Part shown: one piece after another, positions 1-5,566 of the stretch
Position numbering within the stretch: the first letter of the stretch is position 1
Layout: every line of letters begins with the position of its first letter
NCBI GenBank assembly: GCA_003476595.1
Contig: DMTU01000018.1
Coordinates: 946 to 7,759, forward strand
Direction of reading: 5' to 3'
DNA length: 6,814 bases
Source of the DNA: Acidimicrobiaceae bacterium
GTDB lineage: Bacteria > Actinomycetota > Acidimicrobiia > Acidimicrobiales > Salinilacustritrichaceae
The notes under the pieces: generated by a model
Seen by the model: only the letters and a program-made list of their open reading frames with translations
Told to the model about the DNA's origin: nothing
Databases searched by the model: none
Made by a program: the position numbers and the translations under genes

Positions 1-1
1 C

Positions 2-289
2 GGGTTCGTCGCCGAGTTCCAGGTCTTCGCCGGCGCCCTCGCCGTCTACCCCTGGCTCGCCGGGATCGGCCTGCTCGGAATCGTCATCACCGCTGCGCTG
101 TTCCTGCGCATGCTCCAACAGGTCTTCCTCGGCCCACTCCCGGAGCGGTGGGCCGAGTGGCCGGACCTGGGGTGGATCGAACGCTTGACCCTCGGCACCC
201 TGATCCTCCTCATCATCGGCATCGGCATCGCTCCGGCTCTGCTGCTCGACGTCATCGACACCTTCGCCGGCCCCTTCGTCGGCCGGTAG
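2..289 (+). CDS. nuoM: NADH-quinone oxidoreductase subunit M, C-terminal part (5' truncated by window)
   Basis: The frame is open from base 2 to a TAG at 287-289 and gives the last 95 residues of a hydrophobic protein. It begins GFVAEF, the NuoM version of the TM12 motif, where a glutamate stands in the place of the lysine found in NuoN and NuoL. The segment LFLRMLQQVFLGPLPERW then matches the end of the Proton_antipo_M domain in NuoM. Two further hydrophobic stretches follow, the last around LGTLILLIIGIGIAPALLL. NuoM is an antiporter-like subunit of the complex I membrane arm and takes part in proton translocation. It lies directly upstream of nuoN on the same strand, with 18 to 30 nt between them depending on the nuoN start, as expected for the end of a nuo operon. 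Identification is by motif and gene order; the N-terminal majority is outside the window. Confidence 0.9.
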   Translation, partial: GFVAEFQVFAGALAVYPWLAGIGLLGIVITAALFLRMLQQVFLGPLPERWAEWPDLGWIERLTLGTLILLIIGIGIAPALLLDVIDTFAGPFVGR

Positions 290-307
290 CGCACGGCGGT
301 CGACGAG

Positions 308-1756
308 TTGGACGACACCATGGGCTCGGCAGGCATGGACATGGCGTCCATGCTGGGCGACGTCGTCCCCGAGCTGGTGCTCGTCGTCGGCGGCGTCATC
401 GTCTTGCTCTACGCACTGGCTGCGCCTCGACGCCTCCAGAGCGGCGCAGCCGTCTTGGCCCTGCTCACGGTCGCCGTCGCCGTCGCGACCACCATCCCGA
501 TGCTGGACGGGCCCGAGGCCTACACGTTCGCCGAGACCTACGCCCGTGATCTGCCGGCCGTCTGGGCCAAGCCGATCGTCCTGGTCGCGACCGCAGCCGT
601 GATCGCGCTCTCGCTGCCCTGGTTCCGCAGCGATCACCGCAGCGGCGAGTACTACACCTTGCTGCTGTTCTCGTCCCTGGGGGCCGTGCTCCTCGCCGGT
701 GCGACGGACCTGAAGCAGTTCGTCGTCTCGATGCTGCTGTCGTCGGCGACCGGCTACGTCCTCACCGCCTACCACCGATTGTCCCGTGCCTCGGCCGAGG
801 CGGGCATCAAATACTTCCTGCTGGGCGCACTGACCAGCGCCAGCATGCTGATCGGCGTCGCCTACCTGTTCGGGCTGGGCGGGACCACGACGTTGCCCGG
901 CCTGCGCACCGGCCTCGCCGCGGAGAGCGGACCCGGGTTGGCCGTCGCTGCCGCCTTGGTCATCGTCGCCGTGGCGTTCAAGCTCGGCGCCGTGCCCGCA
1001 CACGCGTGGATGCCCGACGTCGCCGAAGGTGCACCGGCACCCGTCGCCGCGTTCGTGACGTCCGTGCCCAAGGTCGGAGCGTTCCTGTTCCTCGCACGGA
1101 TGGTGCTGGTCCTTCCGCCGGAAGGACTCGGCTGGCGACCTCTCGTCGCCGTGATCGCCGCCGCCACGATGACGCTCGGCAACCTGGCCGCACTCTGGCA
1201 GGACGACGTGCGACGCCTGCTGGGCTGGTCGTCGGTGTCCCAGACCGGCTACGGGCTGCTCGCCATCGTGGCCGTGGAGCGCAGCGATCTCGCGCTGCCG
1301 TCGCTCTTGTACTTCCTCCTCGCCTACGTGCTCGCCAACGTCGCGGCCTTCGGCGTCGTCGTCCAGCTCCGCGGACGCACCGACCGGCTCGCGTACGGCG
1401 GTCTGGCACGGGCCCGGCCGGTCCTGGCCGCCACGCTGACCATCACGCTGCTCTCCTTCATCGGCGTGCCCCCGCTCGCGGGCTTCGCCGCCAAGCTGAG
1501 CTTGTTCGGAGCCGCCATCGACGCCGGCTACGGCTGGCTCGCCGTCCTGGGAGCGATCAACACGGTGGTCTCCATCGCCTACTACGCCCGCGTGCTGGCT
1601 CCGATGTACTTCGAGCGCCTACCGGGTCCGGTCCCGGTCCTCAGCCGCAGTGCCGGGTTTGCTGCCATCATCACCGGTGCCGCCGTCGTGCTCGTCGGCC
1701 TCGGCGCAGAGCCCTTCTTCCAGGCCTTCGACGGGATCAACCTCCTGCCCGGCTGA
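308..1756 (+). CDS. nuoN: NADH-quinone oxidoreductase subunit N
   Basis: A 482-residue polytopic membrane protein (from the TTG at 308) of the complex I antiporter-like subunits, with a Proton_antipo_M domain at about residues 115-430. Visible motifs are IKYFLLGAL (K168, TM6 lysine), FKLGAVPAHAWMPDVAEGAP (K225, H232; TM7), SVPKVGAF (K255, TM8) and GVPPLAGFAAK (K396, TM12), so the lysines of the proton pathway are kept. The TM5 glutamate seen in most NuoN proteins (LELLS...Y) is not: the ungapped alignment places L143 there. The start is uncertain. TTG 308 gives the longest frame, but ATGs at 320, 335, 341 and 350 are in frame and none has a strong Shine-Dalgarno sequence. The length is near the family norm. 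It follows nuoM with a short gap and was probably cotranscribed with it. A 12-bp inverted repeat covers its stop codon. It is the likely last gene of the operon, since the next gene is convergent. Confidence 0.93.
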   Translation: MDDTMGSAGMDMASMLGDVVPELVLVVGGVIVLLYALAAPRRLQSGAAVLALLTVAVAVATTIPMLDGPEAYTFAETYARDLPAVWAKPIVLVATAAVIALSLPWFRSDHRSGEYYTLLLFSSLGAVLLAGATDLKQFVVSMLLSSATGYVLTAYHRLSRASAEAGIKYFLLGALTSASMLIGVAYLFGLGGTTTLPGLRTGLAAESGPGLAVAAALVIVAVAFKLGAVPAHAWMPDVAEGAPAPVAAFVTSVPKVGAFLFLARMVLVLPPEGLGWRPLVAVIAAATMTLGNLAALWQDDVRRLLGWSSVSQTGYGLLAIVAVERSDLALPSLLYFLLAYVLANVAAFGVVVQLRGRTDRLAYGGLARARPVLAATLTITLLSFIGVPPLAGFAAKLSLFGAAIDAGYGWLAVLGAINTVVSIAYYARVLAPMYFERLPGPVPVLSRSAGFAAIITGAAVVLVGLGAEPFFQAFDGINLLPG

Positions 1757-1765
1757 TCCCGTCGA
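1728..1765. terminator. 12-bp perfect inverted repeat over the nuoN stop codon; candidate bidirectional terminator
   Basis: The arms TCGACGGGATCA (1728-1739) and TGATCCCGTCGA (1754-1765) are perfectly complementary around a 14-nt loop. The right arm starts with the nuoN stop codon TGA. The hairpin sits between two convergent genes whose stop codons are only 31 bp apart, where a terminator serving both strands would be expected. There is no T-tract on either side, so it is not a textbook intrinsic terminator. High-GC actinobacteria often use hairpins without U-tails. The structure is seen directly; the termination role is inferred. Confidence 0.5.
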
Positions 1766-1787
1766 TGCTTGGCCCGTGTCTGCGACC

Positions 1788-2405
1788 TCAGTCCGGGTTG
1801 CACTCGGTGACGGCATCGGCTGGGAACTCTGGAACCGGCCTCGCCTCGATCTCGGCACGCGTCGACGCGGGGCCGTTCTCCCGGATGTCCTCGATCAGCC
1901 ACTCCATCTCATCGATCTCCCGCCGTTGCGCCTCACTGATTGCGACCGCCAGCTCGCAGACCCGGCCGTCCTCGACGTTGAACCGTTCGGCCCGTGTGAT
2001 GGCGAGCGAGTGGTGCGGGATCATCCCCTGCATGAACTCGACATCACCAACGGTCGCCTGGCTGCGGTCGAGGAAGGTGCCGAATCCGATGAGCAACAAG
2101 CCGACGACAACGATGCCGACGTTGACCTTCATGTTCTTGTACATGTTCAGCATCCAGCCGAGCATGACCAGCGTCATCGCTCCGCCCATGACGAGCGCCA
2201 TGTAGACACGGCTCTGGCTGAACTGGATGTGGCTCCAGCTGTAGGAGCCGACGAACATCACCCAGTACATGACGAACATGCCCGTCACGATCATTGCAGC
2301 GAAGCGCAAGTACATCTTGCGCTCCATGTCACCACCGTGCTCTTGATCGTCTGAGACGTCGCCGGTACCAGCGCTGCCGTGTCGATCTTCCGTAGTCGTC
2401 GCCAT
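1788..2405 (-). CDS. Methionine-rich membrane protein with C-terminal DUF305 domain
   Basis: A 205-residue protein with a polar, His/Asp-containing N-terminus (about 1-30). Three membrane segments follow at about 35-54, 68-86 and 94-112, then a soluble C-terminal DUF305 helical domain (about 115-178). The DUF305 hallmarks are visible: FMQGMIPHHSLAI (HH at 131-132), then ELAVAISEAQRREIDEMEWL. The membrane part is unusually rich in methionine (M27, 31, 38, 43, 46, 50, 69, 73, 76, 81, 85, 88, 92). Some DUF305 proteins, such as cyanobacterial CopM, bind copper, so a metal-handling role is possible but inferred. The start is set at ATG 2405 because AAGGAG lies 8 nt upstream; an in-frame GTG at 2435 would put that ribosome-binding site inside the gene. 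It is convergent with nuoN and has no same-strand partner closer than 343 nt. Confidence 0.88.
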   Translation of the reverse strand: MATTTEDRHGSAGTGDVSDDQEHGGDMERKMYLRFAAMIVTGMFVMYWVMFVGSYSWSHIQFSQSRVYMALVMGGAMTLVMLGWMLNMYKNMKVNVGIVVVGLLLIGFGTFLDRSQATVGDVEFMQGMIPHHSLAITRAERFNVEDGRVCELAVAISEAQRREIDEMEWLIEDIRENGPASTRAEIEARPVPEFPADAVTECNPD

Positions 2406-2748
2406 GGGGGTCGCTCCTTGCTCGCGTGGACTCACAGTCGATCCGCTTCTACCCGGGTGCGGCGCGAACTACTACACGACGTGGCAGAGCCTTCGCCGAG
2501 AAAGCTCGAGCGACAGGCACGCGAGCACTCTCCCGTCCTGTCCTTCGCCGACCGCTGGTCCGCACACGCCGACGTTCCGCCGAGCAGCACCCGTACACAG
2601 GAAGGTCGTCCACCGGGGACGCATCCACCATCCAACAAGCGATCCAAAGACATCCACGTCGGGCACAGACTTCATCGAGGGTCGCGCCGTCCGCAGTGGT
2701 GCTCCGGCACCGTCGGCCACCGCACCCAAGGAGGAGGGCGGCATCTCG
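2406..2748. other. 343-bp gap without a convincing gene
   Basis: Several reading frames are open here on both strands, but this is expected at such GC content. Their products are low-complexity, rich in Arg/Ser/Pro, and resemble no family I know. The gap should hold the promoter of the minus-strand DUF305 gene (right next to 2405-2480) and the 3' end signal of the channel gene. A short hairpin, GGTGC-TCCG-GCACC at 2698-2711, lies about 40 nt past the channel stop and is too weak to call a terminator. I could not identify a convincing -10/-35 pair. Confidence 0.5.
2414..2419 (-). promoter_or_regulatory. Shine-Dalgarno site of the DUF305 gene
   Basis: On the minus strand AAGGAG is followed by an 8-nt spacer and then ATG at 2405. 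This is the clearest ribosome-binding site in the window. It decides the start in favour of ATG 2405 over the upstream GTG at 2435. Confidence 0.75.
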
Positions 2749-3747
2749 TCAGGAGCGGACGTCGTCGATGGTCCACCCGTCGTCGTGGAGATAGCTCGCA
2801 AGAAGGCGGCGCCGACGTTCGCTGGCCTGCACGGCGTCTTCATAGGAGTTCGGATCGACCGGGATCCCGGCGCGCTTCAGCGGAGCGAGTGACGGGGCCG
2901 GGACCGGTTCGGCGGCGTCGGTGATGTGGATGCCGTCCATGGTGTCGAGGAACACCCCCAGCGCGGCGGCGAGGGCATCGAGGGTCTGGGCATCCGGTCG
3001 CACGTCGCTGTGCACGGCGCTGCGCAGGAGACGTACGGCGCCGTCGAGGTGGACGAGGCTGATGGGCGCGGCATCGTGCTTCGATCGGGTGTGGAAGACG
3101 TGGAGCACCGGGTACGAGAGATGCTGCAGCCGGAGGGTGTGGAGTGTCGGGAGCAGCATCGACAGGTTCTGTCCCAGGGAGCCGAAGTCTGAGCCGTTCC
3201 AGCCGTTCGTGACGATCTCGTGGGAGGACCCGCCGAGCGAGGAGATCTGGCCCGCAAGCTGGCGTCGCTGCACGACCGCCGAGGCGACAGGGATCAGATA
3301 GGTGACCGACAGCGTCACCAGAAGTAGGCCTGAGCCGGTGGCGACGACCGTTGCGATCTGCCAGGCACCCTCACCCGGAACGAAGTTGCCGAGACCGAGG
3401 GTCAGCACCGTGTAGCCGACGAACAGGATCCGGTCGAGGAGGTCGCCGGGAACGCCCGTGGTCGCGTGGCGGACGGCGCCGTCGCTGGCAGCGAAGACCA
3501 GCAGCCAGCCCGCCAGGATCATGAAGATCCAGGCGCCCAAGATCGTGACGACGATCAGGACACCGGCCGGCGTGAGCACGGATACCTGTGTCGACCGGTC
3601 GACGCGCAGCGCCGCTCGCCACAGCATCCGGGACAACCAGCCGGTGAGGGGTCCGGCGCCGCTGCCTGCGGCGACGGTCGTCCAGACGACATCCACGACC
3701 GTCATGGCCAGGACCACGAGACCGGCGGCGACGAGAAACGTGGTCAC
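2749..3747 (-). CDS. Potassium-channel-like (Ion_trans_2 type) membrane protein
   Basis: A 332-residue protein with an N-terminal hydrophobic segment (about 2-24), a second (about 60-88), a pore-loop region (about 103-122) and a third membrane segment (about 132-158). A cytosolic tail of about 170 residues follows. The pore region reads GYTVLTLGLGNFVPGEG. TLGLGNF occupies the place of the K+ selectivity filter TVGYGD: the threonine and both glycines are kept, the Tyr is Leu and the Asp is Asn. The segment after it fits the inner helix of two-TM/pore channels. The tail shows no RCK/TrkA-N nucleotide-binding motif; it is mostly helical and ends in a basic ERRRR stretch and an acidic terminus. 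The start is a GTG at 3747, chosen because the first hydrophobic helix begins there; no clear Shine-Dalgarno is visible and the in-frame ATG at 3705 would cut into that helix. Ion selectivity and function are inferred. Confidence 0.8.
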   Translation of the reverse strand: MTTFLVAAGLVVLAMTVVDVVWTTVAAGSGAGPLTGWLSRMLWRAALRVDRSTQVSVLTPAGVLIVVTILGAWIFMILAGWLLVFAASDGAVRHATTGVPGDLLDRILFVGYTVLTLGLGNFVPGEGAWQIATVVATGSGLLLVTLSVTYLIPVASAVVQRRQLAGQISSLGGSSHEIVTNGWNGSDFGSLGQNLSMLLPTLHTLRLQHLSYPVLHVFHTRSKHDAAPISLVHLDGAVRLLRSAVHSDVRPDAQTLDALAAALGVFLDTMDGIHITDAAEPVPAPSLAPLKRAGIPVDPNSYEDAVQASERRRRLLASYLHDDGWTIDDVRS

Positions 3748-3884
3748 CGCTGCATCCGCACTGGTGCAGGGGCGACGGAAGCGCAGGTCATCGTGCGGGC
3801 CGAACGTCGGCGGGGCGGAACAACCTGGCGTTCATGACCTCGACGGCTGACACGATGGCGGAACTGTATCCGGCACCCGACAAC

Positions 3885-3906
3885 GTCGCCGCCGGCCGCC
3901 GGCGAC
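3885..3906. repeat. GC-rich hairpin
   Basis: The arms GTCGCCG (3885-3891) and CGGCGAC (3900-3906) pair perfectly around an 8-nt loop, CCGGCCGC. It lies downstream of the minus-strand AraC-type gene and upstream of the channel gene. It could contribute to termination or to a leader structure of the channel transcript. There is no T-run, and such short GC palindromes occur easily at this base composition. Confidence 0.3.
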
Positions 3907-3990
3907 TGATCCGGCGGCGCCTGGGAGGTGAACCGAGTGGGGACGCGTCAGCGCGCGGCGTCCCGGCGTGTTGACTGTGACTCCCATCGT

Positions 3991-4018
3991 CAAGACTTGG
4001 CGTCGGCATCAAGTCTTG
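3991..4018. repeat. 9-bp perfect inverted repeat, candidate operator or hairpin
   Basis: CAAGACTTG (3991-3999) and its exact reverse complement CAAGTCTTG (4010-4018) are separated by 10 nt, so half-site centres are 19 bp apart, close to two helical turns. The arms are A/T-richer than the surroundings, which makes a chance GC palindrome less likely. The spacing suits a dimeric regulator, or the RNA could form a hairpin with a 10-nt loop. No T-tract follows on either strand. The regulator is unknown. Confidence 0.45.
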
Positions 4019-4140
4019 TTCCGGTACGTCGGTCGAGATCCCAGCCGACGCAGTGGTGAACCGGGCCTATCGTTCTCTGCCCCGGCCTCAACCAACGCTC
4101 CGATTGGCTGTGGCATCTGTCATCTGCAGGAGGGCGCGGC

Positions 4141-4902
4141 TCACGAGGAGCGCGCCGACCTTTGGAAGTAGTGGCCGGGCGTCGTACCCGTGACGCGACG
4201 GAAGGCAGCGACGAACGCCGAAGGCGTGGAGTACCCGACCTCGGCGGCGACGACGCTGATCGATCGCCCGTTGCCGAGGAGTGGGAGCGAGGCGGCGATG
4301 CGAGCGGTTGTCCTCCACGTCATGAAGGTCATGCCGGTGTCCCGGGCGAAGGTTCGTGCGAGCGTCCTGCCGCTCGCACCGACGTGACGTCCCCATTCGC
4401 TGATGGTCCTCGGATCTGACGGGTCAGCCAATAGCGCCTCCGCCACTCTTGAAGCTCGTTCGTCGACCGGAAGAGGCACATGCAGACTCGCGGCGGGCAA
4501 CGGTGAGATGAGGTCGAAGACGACCGCCTCGGCTCGGCGCCGGGGTTCTGGCGCGACGTCGCCGGCCAGGTGATCGATGAGGTGTCCGAGCAGCCCCGAG
4601 GTGTCGACCACCGTCGGCTCCTCGAAGGAGAGGGGACACGACTCCGGGTCGAGGTAGAGGCTGACCATGTTCGTGTCGGCGGTGGAGCGAACGTCGTGGG
4701 GTACGCCCGCGGGGATCCACAGGGCGCGTGAACGGGGCAGGACCCACAACCGGTCGTCGACTCCCATCGTCAGGACGCCCCGTGAAGCCCAGGCGAGCTG
4801 GTGGGTGTCATGGTGGTGCGTCTCGATGGCGGTCCGGTCGAGCAGGAACGACCCGATGACGATCGCTGAGGGCCCGCCGACCGATTGTCTGTCCAGCGAC
4901 AT
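4141..4902 (-). CDS. AraC-family transcriptional regulator with N-terminal cupin domain
   Basis: A 253-residue DNA-binding regulator. The N-terminal sensor part has the cupin-type pattern THHHDTHQLAWASRGVLTM (residues 28-46, several histidines) and LWIPAGVPHDV (61-71), typical of AraC_binding/cupin domains. The C-terminal HTH_18 domain (about 155-248) has two helix-turn-helix units. The first is around ISEWGRHVGASGRTLARTF; the second around VAAEVGYSTPSAFVAAFRR, followed by GTTPGHYF, the usual family signature. Length is typical for the cupin-AraC group. The start is ATG 4902; only a weak GGTGA lies upstream, and a minus-strand TACGGT at 4916-4911 would put the transcript start almost at the ATG, so a nearly leaderless mRNA is possible. 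It is divergent from the methyltransferase gene 54 bp away, so that gene is the obvious candidate target, along with autoregulation. The ligand cannot be read from sequence. Confidence 0.92.
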   Translation of the reverse strand: MSLDRQSVGGPSAIVIGSFLLDRTAIETHHHDTHQLAWASRGVLTMGVDDRLWVLPRSRALWIPAGVPHDVRSTADTNMVSLYLDPESCPLSFEEPTVVDTSGLLGHLIDHLAGDVAPEPRRRAEAVVFDLISPLPAASLHVPLPVDERASRVAEALLADPSDPRTISEWGRHVGASGRTLARTFARDTGMTFMTWRTTARIAASLPLLGNGRSISVVAAEVGYSTPSAFVAAFRRVTGTTPGHYFQRSARSS

Positions 4903-4956
4903 CTGCTGTCACCGTACGCTGTCGACGACAGCACGCATCGCTCGTACCGTCGTCCC
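4903..4956. promoter_or_regulatory. Divergent promoter/operator region with repeated GCTGTC half-sites
   Basis: The 54 bp between the AraC-type gene and the methyltransferase gene must hold both promoters unless these extend into the coding regions. GCTGTC occurs twice as a direct repeat (4905-4910 and 4918-4923, 13 bp apart) and once inverted as GACAGC (4927-4932). The second and third copies form GCTGTC-GAC-GACAGC. The first and third form a TGCTGTC/GACAGCA pair (4904-4910, 4927-4933). Two overlapping -10-like hexamers are present: TACGCT (+, 4915-4920) and TACGGT (-, 4916-4911). No clear -35 boxes are seen. Repeated half-sites in a divergent region fit binding by the adjacent AraC-type regulator; this is inference. 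Confidence 0.45.
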
Positions 4957-5505
4957 ATGAACGACGCCCACCTCGATCTGCTGGCCAGTGAGGACTGGCG
5001 GGCGATGCTGCGTGACTTGATCCTTCCGTTTGCGTTCGGCTCCATGCCGGTCACGGATCTCGGGTCGAACGTGCTGGAGATCGGACCGGGCCCGGGGCTG
5101 ACGACCGACCTGCTGGTCGAAGACGCCGAACGCCTCACGGCTGTCGAGCTCGACCCGGGACTCGCACGCGCACTCGCTGACCGGTACGACGACTCGGACC
5201 GGGTCGTGGTGGTGGAGGGCGATGCGACGGCCATGACGTTCGCTGATGGTGAGTTCACCGGAGCGGTGAGCTTCACGATGCTGCATCACGTGCCGGACAT
5301 CGCGAAGCAGGATCTGCTCTTCGCCGAGGTGTGCCGAGTGCTTCAGACCGGGGCGCCCTTCGTCTGCAGCGACAGCGTCGCCAGCGACGATCTTGAAGCA
5401 CTCCATGCTGAGGACGTCTACAACCCGGTCGATCCGGCAGGCCTCGAGGCGCGTCTTCTGTCGGCCGGCTTCACGTCGGTCGAGGTGCCCTGTCTGTCAG
5501 GGTGA
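4957..5505 (+). CDS. Class I SAM-dependent methyltransferase, probably 3'-truncated by an insertion sequence
   Basis: A 182-residue protein of the Methyltransf_11/25 type. SAM-binding motif I is VLEIGPGPGLTTDLL (39-53). The acidic residue ending strand 2 is in LTAVELDP (60-67). VVVEGDATAMTFADGEF (84-100) holds the GDA motif, and AVSFTMLHHVPD (103-114) is motif IV. The tail runs AGFTSVEV, the usual penultimate strand, then ends abruptly with PCLSG. Related proteins normally continue with one more strand and an F-R-x-R-like end, so about 12-20 residues appear to be missing. The final codons and TGA lie where the left end of the IS3-family element is expected, so the C-terminus is probably supplied by the element. 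The start is ATG 4957 (MNDAHLDLL fits the family's N-terminus); an in-frame TTG at 4885 would overlap the divergent gene. The substrate is unknown. Confidence 0.82.
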   Translation: MNDAHLDLLASEDWRAMLRDLILPFAFGSMPVTDLGSNVLEIGPGPGLTTDLLVEDAERLTAVELDPGLARALADRYDDSDRVVVVEGDATAMTFADGEFTGAVSFTMLHHVPDIAKQDLLFAEVCRVLQTGAPFVCSDSVASDDLEALHAEDVYNPVDPAGLEARLLSAGFTSVEVPCLSG

Positions 5506-5560
5506 GGTGAGACACCTGCGGTACCCGATCATTTGACCCGACGGGGCAAGACAGGACTAC

Positions 5561-5564
5561 AGGA
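5561..5564 (+). promoter_or_regulatory. Weak Shine-Dalgarno site of orfA, bearing on its start
   Basis: AGGA at 5561-5564 is only 2 nt from the ATG at 5567 but 8 nt from the second in-frame ATG at 5573. The spacing favours 5573 as the true start, shortening OrfA by two residues. Confidence 0.4.
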
Positions 5565-5566
5565 CC

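Larger units (their letters stand above)
3748..4140. other. 393-bp gap between araC-type gene and channel gene, without a convincing gene
   Basis: Both flanking genes are on the minus strand, so this gap should carry the end of the regulator transcript and the promoter of the channel gene. Short open frames exist on both strands (about 67 to 74 codons), but their products look like random high-GC translations and have no ribosome-binding site. Structured elements seen are a GC-rich hairpin at 3885-3906, a 9-bp inverted repeat at 3991-4018, and a 6-bp stem CGTCGG/CCGACG at 4027-4050. A minus-strand TACAGT at 3868-3863 resembles a -10 box but has no matching -35. No tRNA or known ncRNA is recognised. 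Confidence 0.5.

Noticed and set aside
148..549. Open + frame overlapping the end of nuoM and start of nuoN
   Set aside because: The product is a low-complexity Arg/His/Gly protein. It is a shadow of the two nuo genes at high GC.
1006..2205. 399-codon open + frame across nuoN and the DUF305 gene
   Set aside because: It covers two well-supported genes in other frames; the product is Arg/Ser-rich without any domain.
2404..2892. Open + frames through the gap after the DUF305 gene, overlapping the channel gene
   Set aside because: They run antisense into the channel gene, have no ribosome-binding site and no recognisable motif. All frames are open here because of GC content.
4027..4050. Possible tRNA T-arm-like hairpin (CGTCGG...CCGACG)
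   Set aside because: The loop is 12 nt and lacks the TTCRANY pattern, and no acceptor, D or anticodon arms can be built around it.
3968..4171. 67-codon + frame with a CGICH motif
   Set aside because: A short Cys-x-x-Cys pattern is not enough. There is no ribosome-binding site, the frame overlaps the end of the AraC-type gene, and the composition looks random.
4885..4956. N-terminal extension of the methyltransferase from TTG 4885
   Set aside because: It would overlap the divergent regulator's first codons and add residues with no family similarity; ATG 4957 matches the expected N-terminus.
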